A stretch of DNA of 64,000 nucleotides, from contig JAAENP010000095.1 of assembly GCA_024224155.1 (NCBI GenBank), forward strand, positions 1 to 64,000. The letters run 5' to 3'. Of this stretch, positions 26,158-35,441 are shown in pieces; the stretch's first letter is position 1, and every line of letters begins with the position of its first letter. This DNA is from a bacterium. GTDB taxonomy: Bacteria > Acidobacteriota > Thermoanaerobaculia > Multivoradales > JAHEKO01. The notes beneath the pieces are model-generated. The model had not been told where the DNA came from. It searched no databases and worked only from the letters and a program-made list of their open reading frames with translations. The translations under genes were made by a program, and so were the position numbers.

Positions 26158-27136
26158 CAGGCACCCGCGCCTGATCGCGGCGCGAATCGCCGCGTGGTTG
26201 CTGGGCGTACTCCTGGCTTCGGCACTACCCGCGCCGCCGATCTATGCTACTTCGCAAGAGCCGTGGAAGCCGGCCGCCCCGGTCCAGAAGCCCGATGGGC
26301 CCATCGAAGCCGAGGCCGGTGAGGAATCTCCCGGCGATTCTACAGACACCGAAACGACCGTCGGCGAAGAGCCGGTCAAGGTGGCTACGCTGGTGTTCAC
26401 GACCGATGCGCCATGCAGCCTGATCGTCGGCGGCGTTTCGAAGGGATCGGTCGAACCGGATGAACCGTTGGAAGTCGAAGTCGAGTTCCTGGAGCTCCGG
26501 GTCTCGGCGCTCTCCTCCGAGGTCGCCTTCGCGCGCTGGGACGAGGACCTCGAGCTCGAGCTGGACGAAACCCGAGAGGTCGCGATTCCGATGCTGGAGG
26601 CGATCGAAGAGCAGAGGAAGAAGGAGCGCCGCGAATTGGTGTTCCGCAACATCGATAGTGGCCTGATGTGGACGCGGCGCGACAACGCCAGGGATGTCGC
26701 CTGGACCGGCGCCGCAGCGTACTGTGAAGCTCTCGAGCTGGGCGGTTTCGAGAACTGGCGCCTGCCTTCGATCGAAGAGCTCGAAACCCTCGAGGCGATG
26801 TGGTCGATCAGGCCTCTCAAGGTGGCCGACCAGATTCTGCTGTCGGCCTGTTGCCTCTGGAGCTCGACCGAAGGTACCGACAATTCGGTCTGGAGCCTGG
26901 ACTTTCGGTTCCGTCGAGAGTTCGAGCTCAACCGCAGTCTGTCTTTCGGGCTCAGGGCGCTCTGCCGGAGAGACATGACCGCCGAAGAGCTCGCGGAGGC
27001 CCGACTGGCTGCGGATCCAAAGGAACAGAAACGCCGCCTGAAGGAAAAGCGCCGCCGCCAGGACGAAAAAAAACGCCGCGAAGAGGCGAAAGCCCAACGA
27101 CAAGCCCCGACCGAAGAACCGGAGAAAGAGCCATGA
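26129..27136 (+). CDS. Exported DUF1566 (Lcl-like) domain protein with basic C-terminal tail
   Basis: 335 residues starting with GTG at 26129 inside the 3' end of the VWA-FHA gene. An N-terminal hydrophobic segment (AAWLLGVLLASALPAPP) is a signal peptide or anchor. A low-complexity acidic region is followed by a PEGA-like beta segment (TDAPCSLIVGGVSKGSVEPDEPLEVEVEF) shown here in part, and a DUF1566-type domain from about 178 (GLMWTRRDNARDVAWTGAAAY, NWRLPSIEELETL, CCLWSST). The last 35 residues are strongly basic helix (RRRQDEKKRREEAK). Its stop overlaps the next ATG (ATGA, 27133-27136), so it is translationally coupled to the metzincin. Function unknown. Confidence 0.83.
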   Translation: MKGVRRPESDRHPRLIAARIAAWLLGVLLASALPAPPIYATSQEPWKPAAPVQKPDGPIEAEAGEESPGDSTDTETTVGEEPVKVATLVFTTDAPCSLIVGGVSKGSVEPDEPLEVEVEFLELRVSALSSEVAFARWDEDLELELDETREVAIPMLEAIEEQRKKERRELVFRNIDSGLMWTRRDNARDVAWTGAAAYCEALELGGFENWRLPSIEELETLEAMWSIRPLKVADQILLSACCLWSSTEGTDNSVWSLDFRFRREFELNRSLSFGLRALCRRDMTAEELAEARLAADPKEQKRRLKEKRRRQDEKKRREEAKAQRQAPTEEPEKEP

Positions 27137-28608
27137 GTCATCGAAGCCTAGCCTTCATCTGTTTCACGTGCTTGCTCGTAGCAGCGGTCGAAGCGCGGGC
27201 GCTGACTTATGTACCGGTCTCCGATGGCGACCTCGTGGACCGCTCGGACGTGATCGTTCGGGCCGAGGTCGCCTCCGTTCGGGTCACCGACGAGACCGGC
27301 GGAGTGACGACGGCCTACCGCTTCGCGGTTCTCGAGTCCTTCAAGGGGCCGGATCCGGGCGCGGAGCTGACCGTTCATGTGCCCGGCGGAATCGACCTCG
27401 ACGACGGCCTCGCGGTGAAGGTCTTCGGGACACCGGAGTTCTCGACCGGACAGACGGCTCTGCTCTTTCTCGCGGCTCGTCCGGATCACGGCTACCGGGT
27501 TCTGCACGTGTTTCAGGGTGCTTTTCTCGAGCGCATCGCCGCCGGGCGACGCGTCTTCGAGCGACCCGGCGTCGAAGCCTTCGCGGTCGAGCGAGTCGCC
27601 CCGCTGACTCGAAGTCGCACCGAGAGAGCGCCGCTTCGAATCCGACCGGCGGAACGAGTGCCGCGCGATGGCGCTCTCTTCGAGCGCTGGATCGCGGATC
27701 GCCTTGCCGGTGCCCATCGCGCGGGCGACTATCTGATGCCCGAGTTGCCCGCTTCGGAGTCACGATTGCAGCCGCTAGTGTCGGAGTTCACCTACCTGAT
27801 CGGCGATGATCTGTTGATTCGCTGGTTCGATTTCGACGACGGCGACAAGGTCGGCTGGCATCGTCACCAGGATGGACAGGAGGGGTTCTCGAAAGGCGGA
27901 TCCAAGGAGTTCAAGAAAGCCCGCAACGCCTGGAAGAAAAGGCACTCCGGTGTGCCGATCAAGCTCTCGAACCGCGGCGCGACCTCCTCGACAACCGGCT
28001 TCACGGTCTCGGACGCCCGCAACACTCTGCTCCACAGAGACTTCAACGACTCGATCGGCGAAGACTTCGATTGCGAGGAGGGAGGAGTGCTCGCCATCGG
28101 CGGGCTTTCCGCCACCGACCTGATACCGGTGATCTGGAAAGGCCTGGCGACGGTGGCCGCGAGAGAAGCCGAGATCGTCATGAACGACGCAATCGACTGC
28201 TTCCTGGAGGGAGACAAGAAGGCCGTAGCCCAGATCTACGCGCACGAGCTCGGACACACGCTCGGGCTGGGCCATTCTTGCGGCGATTCGTCCAGCCCCA
28301 AGTGCTCCAAGAGCGAATTCCTTGCCGACGCGCTCATGGTCGCCAGCCTCGACTGGATTTTCGGTGCCGAGCTCCACGACGATGACGTTCTGGCCGCACG
28401 CCAGCTCTACGACGAGGATTTCTGGGCGGCGGCCTGCGAAAAAAGGGTCCCCGGGGCCAAGAGCTTCTGCAGCAAGTGCGGTCCCTGCGGCGAAGGCCAG
28501 GGGAACTGCCGTAACGACAGCGACTGCTTCGGCAGCCTGGTCTGCGCCAAGGACGTAGGCGCGGGCTTCGGGTTCGACGCCAATACCGACGTCTGCACGG
28601 CGCCTTAG
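27133..28608 (+). CDS. Secreted metzincin protease with LTYV domain and Cys-rich tail (paralogue of 10694)
   Basis: 491 residues from the ATG at 27133; the longer frame to 26800 only overlaps the previous gene. It has a signal peptide (about 1-21), then LTYVPVSDGDLVDRSDVIVRAEV, matching LTYVHVSDFGLTKQAEVIARV in the protein at 10694. The zinc motif is HELGHTLGLGH (His371, Glu372, His375, His381), followed by SCGDSSSPKCSKSEF. The Cys-rich tail CSKCGPCGEGQGNC has the same Cys spacing as its paralogue. A Met-turn is likely at ALMVAS. It ends the VWA-FHA/DUF1566 operon. By fold it is a zinc endopeptidase acting outside the cytoplasm; targets are unknown. Confidence 0.88.
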   Translation: MSHRSLAFICFTCLLVAAVEARALTYVPVSDGDLVDRSDVIVRAEVASVRVTDETGGVTTAYRFAVLESFKGPDPGAELTVHVPGGIDLDDGLAVKVFGTPEFSTGQTALLFLAARPDHGYRVLHVFQGAFLERIAAGRRVFERPGVEAFAVERVAPLTRSRTERAPLRIRPAERVPRDGALFERWIADRLAGAHRAGDYLMPELPASESRLQPLVSEFTYLIGDDLLIRWFDFDDGDKVGWHRHQDGQEGFSKGGSKEFKKARNAWKKRHSGVPIKLSNRGATSSTTGFTVSDARNTLLHRDFNDSIGEDFDCEEGGVLAIGGLSATDLIPVIWKGLATVAAREAEIVMNDAIDCFLEGDKKAVAQIYAHELGHTLGLGHSCGDSSSPKCSKSEFLADALMVASLDWIFGAELHDDDVLAARQLYDEDFWAAACEKRVPGAKSFCSKCGPCGEGQGNCRNDSDCFGSLVCAKDVGAGFGFDANTDVCTAP

Positions 28609-28621
28609 GCTCGCCGATCTA

Positions 28622-29206
28622 CTATCGGACTCTCCGAGCGTCGATAAAGAACACCCCTTCCACCCAGGTCTCGCCGCCGTCGAACGAGCGGTCCTTGCGC
28701 CATTTCCAGGAGTTTTCGGTGATGTCGTGAAAGGTATTGCGATCGATGAACGGTCGGTCCTGTCGGTCTCGACCCTCACCACCGGTCATCACCATCGTCG
28801 TCCCGACTTGTTCGGATTCGAAGTATTTCCATTGCAGGCTGCCCGCGGACAGCCAGCGGTTGTCCCACGTCCGGGTCTGGGGATTGAACGAGCGGATATT
28901 CGTACCGTAGAACCGCGCACCGTCGGGCTGCTTTGAAACCCAATCGTCCTGGATGGCCCACCCGTCGAGAATGTAGTAAAAGGTCCAGGTGGCCGGCGCA
29001 GTCGGCTGGATCGAGCCATCCGCCTGCATTCCGCGTGTTTTGCATTCCCACTCGCCGATCGCGAACGAGAACTGGGCGGTCTCGGGCGGCGCCGCGGAGT
29101 TCAGGCTTCCGAAGTCACTCCTGGCCGGGACGGCCTCGCCATAGGCTGCGGCGGACACCAGGGGCACGACGGCCAGGAGTGCGGTAAGGGATCGAGCTAT
29201 CGGCAT
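28622..29206 (-). CDS. Exported DUF1579-like protein
   Basis: 194 residues from the ATG at 29206 (MPIARSLTALLAVVPLVSAAAYGEA). The frame continues to 30133 as antisense of aceK, which is not coding. A signal peptide is followed by a compact beta-barrel-like domain: FSFAIGEWECKTRG, WTFYYILDGWAIQDDWV, RWLSAGSLQWKYFESEQVG, and WKWRKDRSFDGGETWVEG. This repeated aromatic pattern fits DUF1579-type proteins. It is convergent with the metzincin (13 bp gap) and divergent from aceK (150 bp). No enzymatic role can be stated. Confidence 0.78.
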   Translation of the reverse strand: MPIARSLTALLAVVPLVSAAAYGEAVPARSDFGSLNSAAPPETAQFSFAIGEWECKTRGMQADGSIQPTAPATWTFYYILDGWAIQDDWVSKQPDGARFYGTNIRSFNPQTRTWDNRWLSAGSLQWKYFESEQVGTTMVMTGGEGRDRQDRPFIDRNTFHDITENSWKWRKDRSFDGGETWVEGVFFIDARRVR

Positions 29207-29288
29207 GTTCGTCTCCAGAGTCAGTCCACGGTTGCCGGCGGGGATACCCCCCTTACATACGGCACCGGCGCGGTCGAGGTTTAGAACC

Positions 29289-29319
29289 TTGACAGACCGA
29301 GGCCGAAGCCCCGTATAGT
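29289..29319 (+). promoter_or_regulatory. Candidate sigma-70 promoter for aceK
   Basis: TTGACA at 29289-29294, then a 19-base spacer and TATAGT at 29314-29319 (or GTATAG with 18). The -35 is perfect and the spacer slightly long. The position fits a leader of about 30 nt before the aceK ATG at 29357. Confidence 0.45.
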
Positions 29320-29356
29320 CGTCAACGGACCCGAGCCGGCTCACGGTAGCGATGCC

Positions 29357-31099
29357 ATGACCTTTATTGTCCCACCAGAGCGCGCCGCCGACACGATCCT
29401 CCGAGGGTTCGACGACCACCACGATCGCTTCCGCGCCATGACTCGCCGTGCCAGAAAGCGCTTCGAGCGGCGCGACTGGGACGGCATCCGGTGGGACACG
29501 GTCAAACGGCTCGAGCTCTACGATCAGTGCATCGAGGAGACGATCGAGGCTCTCCGAGAACAGCTGCAAGAGAGCTTCGAGAACCGCGACGCGTGGGCTC
29601 CGATCAAACAAGCGTATACGCACGCCATCTTGGGCAGGAACGATTTCGAGCTTGCCGAGACCTACTTCAACTCGTTGACCCGCAAGGTCTTTCCGCATGT
29701 CGGTGTAGACCCACGGATCGACTATGTTTCGCGTGACTTTCCGCTGCCCTTTAGGGGATGGGAGATGGCGAGTGCCCGCATGTACGGCGTCCGGCGCATC
29801 GACGAGATGCTGATAAGGAAGATACTCGAGGACGCCGACTTCCGAGTCCCGTTCAAGGATCTCACGGGCGACGCCCGGCTGGTCGCGAATCGGGTCGAGC
29901 AGACCGTCACCGAGACCTTCGGGCATCACGAGATCGAGGCGGTTGACGTGCTCGAGCCGATCTTCATTCGCAACAAGGCGGCCTACGTGGTTGGCAGAAT
30001 GCGCCGAGGCGATACCGTGTTGCCGCTGGTGCTCGCCATCCTCAACCATGACCAGGGGCTCGAAGTCGACGCCGTGCTGCTGTCCGAGGAGGACACCAGC
30101 ATTCTGTTCAGTTTCGCCCGCTGGTACCTCCACGCGGATCTAGCCAGCCCGCGCGAGGTCATCGGCTTTCTCCACTCGATCCTGCCTCGCAAACGAGTCT
30201 CTGAGCTATACATCTCGCTGGGCTACAACAAGCATGGCAAGAGCGAGTTCTTCGCCGACCTCGTCTCGAACATCGAGAGCCTGGACGAGCAGTTCGTGGT
30301 GGCACCGGGTCAGCCCGGCCTGGTGATGTCGGTCTTTACCCTGCCATCGTTCGAGTTCGTCTTCAAGGTGATCAAGGATGTCTTCCCGTCCTCGAAGTCG
30401 ACGACCCGAGACGAGATCCGCGGCAAGTACCGCCAGGTCCTGCTCCATGACCGCGTTGGACGACTCGTCGATTACCAGGTCTTCGAGCATGTCAAGTTCT
30501 CGAAGAGGCGCTTCAGCAAGGAGCTTCTAGACGAACTGCTGGAGGTAGCCGGCAGAACCGTGGTGCTCGACGGCGACGAGGTCGTGATCCAGCACATGTA
30601 CGTCGGCCGCCGCGTGACGCCGCTCGATGTGTTCCTCCTGTCCGCCAGCCCGGAGGAGGCCGAGGCCGCGGTTCTCGATTGGGGACAGACCCTCAAGGAC
30701 CTCGCAGCGGCCGACATTTTCACGGGCGACATACTGCTCAAGAACTTCGGCCTGACGCGGCACGGACGAGTCGTCTTCTACGACTACGACGAGGTCAGCC
30801 ACGTGAGCACACGGAACTTTCGCCGCCTCCCGAAACCTCGCAACGAGTTCGAGGAGATGGCCTCCGAGCCCTGGTTCTCGGTCGCCGAGGAGGACGTTTT
30901 CCCCGAGGAGCTCAACTCCTTCCTGGGTTTCTCGGGCGCGCTACGGCAAGCCTTCGAGCGAAGCCATGGCGACCTCGCCGGAGTCGGGTTCTGGAAGGCC
31001 GTGCAAGAGCGGATCCGAGCCGGCGAGGTGATCGAGTTCCACCCCTACCGGGAGTGCCACCGCCTGGTGCGCACCGAGCCGGCCGAAGTGCCGGCCTAG
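29357..31099 (+). CDS. aceK: Isocitrate dehydrogenase kinase/phosphatase
   Basis: 580 residues, the normal AceK length. It phosphorylates isocitrate dehydrogenase to divert isocitrate into the glyoxylate bypass and reverses this as a phosphatase. The regulatory half opens FDDHHDRFRAMTRRARKRFERRDW. The kinase-like half has the ATP loop APGQPGLVMSVFTLP, then FVFKVIKDVFP, the catalytic segment AADIFTGDILLKNFGLTRHG and the metal-binding YDYDEVSHV. It faces aceB-aceA, with 32 bp between the aceK and aceA stop codons. That clustering supports one glyoxylate-bypass module. No icd gene is in the window. Confidence 0.97.
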   Translation: MTFIVPPERAADTILRGFDDHHDRFRAMTRRARKRFERRDWDGIRWDTVKRLELYDQCIEETIEALREQLQESFENRDAWAPIKQAYTHAILGRNDFELAETYFNSLTRKVFPHVGVDPRIDYVSRDFPLPFRGWEMASARMYGVRRIDEMLIRKILEDADFRVPFKDLTGDARLVANRVEQTVTETFGHHEIEAVDVLEPIFIRNKAAYVVGRMRRGDTVLPLVLAILNHDQGLEVDAVLLSEEDTSILFSFARWYLHADLASPREVIGFLHSILPRKRVSELYISLGYNKHGKSEFFADLVSNIESLDEQFVVAPGQPGLVMSVFTLPSFEFVFKVIKDVFPSSKSTTRDEIRGKYRQVLLHDRVGRLVDYQVFEHVKFSKRRFSKELLDELLEVAGRTVVLDGDEVVIQHMYVGRRVTPLDVFLLSASPEEAEAAVLDWGQTLKDLAAADIFTGDILLKNFGLTRHGRVVFYDYDEVSHVSTRNFRRLPKPRNEFEEMASEPWFSVAEEDVFPEELNSFLGFSGALRQAFERSHGDLAGVGFWKAVQERIRAGEVIEFHPYRECHRLVRTEPAEVPA

Positions 31100-31103
31100 T
31101 ACC

Positions 31104-31128
31104 GGGGACACCATTCTTTGGTGTCCCC
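31104..31128. terminator. 25-bp palindrome between convergent aceK and aceA, possible bidirectional terminator
   Basis: GGGGACACCA-TTCTT-TGGTGTCCCC has 10-base arms and a 5-base loop. It fills nearly the whole gap between the stop codons of aceK and aceA. It is a variant of the element at 7134-7158, so it may be a REP-type repeat that also serves as a transcription barrier. There is no U tract. Confidence 0.5.
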
Positions 31129-31131
31129 GAT

Positions 31132-33411
31132 CTACACCGACACCGGCACCGGCGCCCGTGTCTTGTCGATCAGCCGGGTCAGCTCGACGCGATCGGGATT
31201 GAGCAGCTCCTCCACACCTTGGAAATCCACATCGGCCACGATGATGTGTCCGACCTCGCTGTGAACATCCGCGAACAGACCGTGGGTCTTCATCTTCTCG
31301 GTCTGGTACTTGTTGTCCTCGGTCGGACTCACGTAGTGCACCGAGTCGATCCTGTAGCGATGGATCAAGAACAGGTGAACCAGGGTCATCAGGCGCTTCT
31401 TGCGCAATGCCGTGTCGAAGGTGTTCTGGTCTCGCACCGAGAGGATGTTCCGGCCCCGCCGGTCCTTGATCACCGCAAACACGACGTTGGCCACCTTCTC
31501 TCCCGGCTCGTCCAACACGCTGAGCTCCAGAAGCTCGGACCCCGCGGTGTGAGGTCGCATCTCCACCCGCAGCCGCCCCAGCTCGTAGTACGCGGTCCAC
31601 ATGTCGATCCACTCCTCGAGCAGAGCTCGCGGCACCTCGGTCTGAACCAGATGCTGGAATTGGGTCGAGCCCTTACCCATGGCTTTCGTGGTCGCGCTCC
31701 GCCCCGAGGAGGCCATGAGTGCGCCGTCGAGCCTCGGGCCGCCGACCAGGCTCTGGGGTGTCTTGTAGGGCGACTGCACCAATCTGAACTTGCGCTGGAG
31801 ACGGGCCAGAGCGAGCATGCCATCCTCCCGCAGCGCGGTCGCGAACTCTTCACCTGCCAACCCGTCGATCTGGTGCCCGCCGTAGGTGATGAAATTGAAC
31901 ACGAAGCCGAGCTTGCCCAGCTCCTCGGGGAAGCTCCTCATCTCGTCTTCGCTCATACCGGTCGTATCCCAGTTGAAGGAAGGCGATAGGTTGTAGGCGA
32001 GCATTTTCTCGGGAAACCTCGCGTGGATGGCGGTCGCGAACTTCTCGGCGTCGTCCAGATCGGCGGTCTTGGTCTCCATCCACAGGAGATCCGCGAACGG
32101 CGCCACTGCCAGTGACTTGGCGATCGCGTAGTCGATGCCTCCCAGAATCTGGTAGTAGCCCTCAGGAGTCTTGGAGAGCTCGCAGTCCCAGATGATGTTG
32201 ATGCCGAGCGCGCTCGCCCGCTCCCGGGCCGCGTAAAAAGAGGCGGTATCGGCAAACTCCAGCCACTGCTCGACACTCATGTCGAGCTGCTCTCCCTCGC
32301 CGGTGCGAAACTCGACCACGTCGGCAACCGCCTGGCGGTAGGTCTTCAACCCCGCTTCGGCCTGCCAGCGCTCGAGGTAACTGGTGACGATGCCGTCGAG
32401 CAGCGCGTTCACGCTCCCTTCCCGGGTGCTCAGGAACGACTCCGCGCTCTCCGTGATCATTGCCGACAAGCCGGTTCGATCCAGCCAGGCATCCGCGGCC
32501 GCGCACTCGGCCTCGGACATGGCAAACAGAAGATGACCTCTTATCTCCTCGACTCCATGGTCGAAGAACTTCTTCGAGATCGCGATGAAGCCGGCCTTGT
32601 AGCTGGGCAGCTCGACGTTGGTCGCCCCCAGGATGAAGGGATGATCGCGCTCGTCGGAGCGACTCTCCAGGAAGGTGGCCGATTCCGCGTCGGTGCGTGC
32701 AACGATCAGGCCCGGAACTCCCATGATGTCGAGCTGAAGACGAGCCGCGTTGAGCCTCTTGATCTGCTCGTCGACGGCAACCAGAACCTTGCCGCCCTGA
32801 TGGCCGCATTTCTTGACGCCGGGCTTCTGGTCTTCGATGTGGTACCCCGGCACCCCGACCTCCACGAACCTCCGGACCAGGTTCCGGACGTGGGCGTCGC
32901 CGCCGTGGCCGGTGTCGGCGTCGGCGATGATGAACGGCCGATAGTCGACCCTGGGCGCTGCTTTCCGCTCCTCTTCACTCATCCGAGCGCGGGCGAAGTG
33001 GTCGTTCTTGTCCGCCGTCAAAAGGGCCCGAACGATCGGCGCCGCCTCCTCTGGAACTCCACTCAGCGGATAGCTCGCCAGATCGGCACCCGGGTCTTCC
33101 CAAACCGACCCCTTGGCCGAAGTGGCCCAACCCCCCAGGTAGATGCCCTCGATACCCTGCCGCTTCATGGTCACGGCCTGCCCCGGAGAATAGGGTCCGA
33201 ACGTGGTGATCTGCTTGCGCTCTCCGAACAGCTCCCGCAAACGCTCGAAGAAGGCTTCCGCGGCCTGGCGCGCGATCGGGTAATCGTTGCCGATGGTGCC
33301 CTGCTGCTCGGCCACTTCGCGCGGAGAGTACAAGCGCAAGACCCCATCAAAGCGGGGGCTCGAGAACCACTTCTCGATTCGGTCGATCCTGTTCGTCAAT
33401 GAGCTCATCAC
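31132..33411 (-). CDS. aceA: Isocitrate lyase, long form
   Basis: 759 residues, far longer than the E. coli enzyme (about 434) and closer to the long mycobacterial AceA2 type. It cleaves isocitrate to succinate and glyoxylate. The catalytic signature KKCGHQGGK with the active-site Cys is near residues 198-206, preceded by [16 protein letters not shown] and [27 protein letters not shown] and NLSPSFNWD are further conserved barrel segments. The extra C-terminal part includes [25 protein letters not shown] and ends PVPVSV. Its ATG overlaps the aceB stop (ATGA), so it is co-translated with malate synthase. Confidence 0.95.
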   Translation of the reverse strand: MMSSLTNRIDRIEKWFSSPRFDGVLRLYSPREVAEQQGTIGNDYPIARQAAEAFFERLRELFGERKQITTFGPYSPGQAVTMKRQGIEGIYLGGWATSAKGSVWEDPGADLASYPLSGVPEEAAPIVRALLTADKNDHFARARMSEEERKAAPRVDYRPFIIADADTGHGGDAHVRNLVRRFVEVGVPGYHIEDQKPGVKKCGHQGGKVLVAVDEQIKRLNAARLQLDIMGVPGLIVARTDAESATFLESRSDERDHPFILGATNVELPSYKAGFIAISKKFFDHGVEEIRGHLLFAMSEAECAAADAWLDRTGLSAMITESAESFLSTREGSVNALLDGIVTSYLERWQAEAGLKTYRQAVADVVEFRTGEGEQLDMSVEQWLEFADTASFYAARERASALGINIIWDCELSKTPEGYYQILGGIDYAIAKSLAVAPFADLLWMETKTADLDDAEKFATAIHARFPEKMLAYNLSPSFNWDTTGMSEDEMRSFPEELGKLGFVFNFITYGGHQIDGLAGEEFATALREDGMLALARLQRKFRLVQSPYKTPQSLVGGPRLDGALMASSGRSATTKAMGKGSTQFQHLVQTEVPRALLEEWIDMWTAYYELGRLRVEMRPHTAGSELLELSVLDEPGEKVANVVFAVIKDRRGRNILSVRDQNTFDTALRKKRLMTLVHLFLIHRYRIDSVHYVSPTEDNKYQTEKMKTHGLFADVHSEVGHIIVADVDFQGVEELLNPDRVELTRLIDKTRAPVPVSV

Positions 33412-35339
33412 GTCTCCTGGTTGTTGGCGTCCGCCTGATTGCGGACAAAGTCCAGGTTCTCGGTCGTCCGGGTGCCGTCGCGGCGAAAGGCGTCCATGTA
33501 GCTCTCGATCCGCTGCGCCGCGGTGGCGAGGTCGTCAATGCCCAGGTTGAGGTTGAGAAGGTCGATGTACCAGGGCGCCTTGACCTCGTCGGTGACGTAG
33601 GTCCGGACGATCTCGCGGGCGATCGGCAGCGTCGTCTTCTTGGAATTGTCGTGCACGTCCCGGTTGTCCGCCGCAAGAAGCTTCTCGTACTCCTCGACGA
33701 GAAGCCTCGCCAGGAGATCGGCGGTGAAGCGCTCGCCGGCCGCGACACCGGCTTCCGGATCGGCCTCGGTCATGGCCGCTGCCTTGTGAAGCCACTCCCA
33801 GAGAATGCTCAGCCGGATCTCGCCGGTGGCCATGTCTTCCATCAGGTAGAGCACGTCGTCGTTACCAAAGAAATCGGCTGGCTTGAGAGCAGCCGCCTGA
33901 AAACCCTGGCAAAAGGCGTTGCCGTACTGCAAGGCGACGCTCAACAGATCCCGGGCCCCGCGAACCGACCTCGGAGCCGGCTCGAGCCGCACCAGGGCAT
34001 CCGCGTCCTCATCGGTGTAGGTCAGCGCCGGGAAGTCCCTGCCGAGTTGGTTTGCCTGCCCCACCTCTTCCCAGATCGGGCGCACGATGTGGACCATCTT
34101 CCAATGCGCCACCCACTTGCCGCTCGCGCCGGCCTCCTCTTCCCGACGGCCGCCGGCGACCGCGCGCTTCATGCCTGCCGCGACACCCCCGCTCGACCCC
34201 ACGGGGATGTTCGGCTCCATCCCCCCCTGCCAGAGGGCGCATCGACCGTTCAGATCGGGAGTGTTCACGGCTCTGCGAACGCGGTCTTCGTAGGTGCGCA
34301 TGTAGCCGTAGGTCATGGTGATGGCATCGATGTTCGGGTTGACGAAGTCCGGATCCCACGCCATGGCGTCCGAAACGCTGTTGATGTAGTCCCAGCGACC
34401 GGTGTTGTAACCGACGAAGCGGCTCCCGAGCACGGCTCGTATCTCCATGAGTTGGAAGCTGGCTTCGAGCTGTTCCACCAGAACGTAGGTCTTGACCATG
34501 CCCTCTTCGAGGCCGAGATGCATCTCGAGAGCCGAGAGCATGTGATTCCAGAGCGCGGCCTCTTCGGCGGTCTGGATTTTGGGCAGATAGAGGACGATCG
34601 ACGAGCCGGCCTCTTGCAGCAGCCGGTAGTTGTTGACGACGTAAAGCGTCATGTCGACGATCGAAGCCGAGAAGCCGGTGCCGTCGGCGCTGCGAACGTG
34701 GCGATCGTCCAGGTGAAGTCCCCGAGCCCTGAAGATCTTGGTTGTGAAGTCGAGTTGCTCGAGCCAGTCGTCGATGATCGGCCGGCCGAAGAAACCTTCG
34801 GCCCATTGGTTCATTTCGGCCGCCACCTGTTCCGCGGCACGCAGGAACACGGCGTCCCTCGCGATCGCCAACATCAGGTTGCGCTGGTTGTCGAGTGACA
34901 TCGACTCGACCTGGCCGAGGGCGTCCTCACCATCGAACATCCAACCATCGGCCCCCGAGAGCAGAGCGTAGGCGACATTCCGAATGCTGCTCTCCACCGG
35001 GGAACGAGGCTTGGCCGCCGGCCCCGTGCCCTGAATCCACTGACGCTCGAGGTCGGTGGGAATCTCGCTGCCGACGAACCGACCGGCCCTGGCGTCCTCG
35101 ACCCGGATCTGGGTCCTCGGGATGACCGCGTTGGGATCCAGGAAACCAATGCGCCTGCGGTCTCGAAAGCGCTCGGCCCGCCGTTCAATCCTGGCCGCCA
35201 TCACCGTGCGCCGGTCCTCGTTGAACGGCGCCAGAAAGGCCATGGCCTTCAGGGCTTGCGGCGTGAAGATGTCGTCGTAGGAGCTGGCGAGGTTGTCGCG
35301 AATCTCCAGGGTGCTCTTCTTCACAGCAAAGGCATCCAT
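33408..35339 (-). CDS. aceB: Malate synthase (A-like)
   Basis: 643 residues, longer than typical MSA (about 530) and shorter than MSG (about 720). It condenses glyoxylate with acetyl-CoA to malate. MSA-like signatures are [48 protein letters not shown] and, late in the protein, [13 protein letters not shown], which corresponds to the AHxxMA/THPALV region of the family. It is the first gene of the aceB-aceA pair, with a 4-bp stop/start overlap with aceA. About 100 bp separates it from the CBS gene. Substrate assignment is firm from context as well as sequence. Confidence 0.93.
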   Translation of the reverse strand: MDAFAVKKSTLEIRDNLASSYDDIFTPQALKAMAFLAPFNEDRRTVMAARIERRAERFRDRRRIGFLDPNAVIPRTQIRVEDARAGRFVGSEIPTDLERQWIQGTGPAAKPRSPVESSIRNVAYALLSGADGWMFDGEDALGQVESMSLDNQRNLMLAIARDAVFLRAAEQVAAEMNQWAEGFFGRPIIDDWLEQLDFTTKIFRARGLHLDDRHVRSADGTGFSASIVDMTLYVVNNYRLLQEAGSSIVLYLPKIQTAEEAALWNHMLSALEMHLGLEEGMVKTYVLVEQLEASFQLMEIRAVLGSRFVGYNTGRWDYINSVSDAMAWDPDFVNPNIDAITMTYGYMRTYEDRVRRAVNTPDLNGRCALWQGGMEPNIPVGSSGGVAAGMKRAVAGGRREEEAGASGKWVAHWKMVHIVRPIWEEVGQANQLGRDFPALTYTDEDADALVRLEPAPRSVRGARDLLSVALQYGNAFCQGFQAAALKPADFFGNDDVLYLMEDMATGEIRLSILWEWLHKAAAMTEADPEAGVAAGERFTADLLARLLVEEYEKLLAADNRDVHDNSKKTTLPIAREIVRTYVTDEVKAPWYIDLLNLNLGIDDLATAAQRIESYMDAFRRDGTRTTENLDFVRNQADANNQET

Positions 35340-35441
35340 GTCCTGCCTCCTTCGTGGCTAGCTAACCAAACCGAGCCTGCTGCCGGTACACCCTTTCGGG
35401 TAGTGATCGGCCGAGAGCCGTCGAGCATGAGCCGCGACGGG

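Noticed and set aside
29207-30133. Extension of the DUF1579-like frame upstream of 29206
   Set aside because: It runs antisense through aceK and ends at a signal peptide start at 29206 that is a better initiation point.
30679-31989. 436-residue plus-strand frame spanning the aceK end and aceA
   Set aside because: It overlaps both real genes, has a biased Arg/Gly/His content and no recognisable domain.
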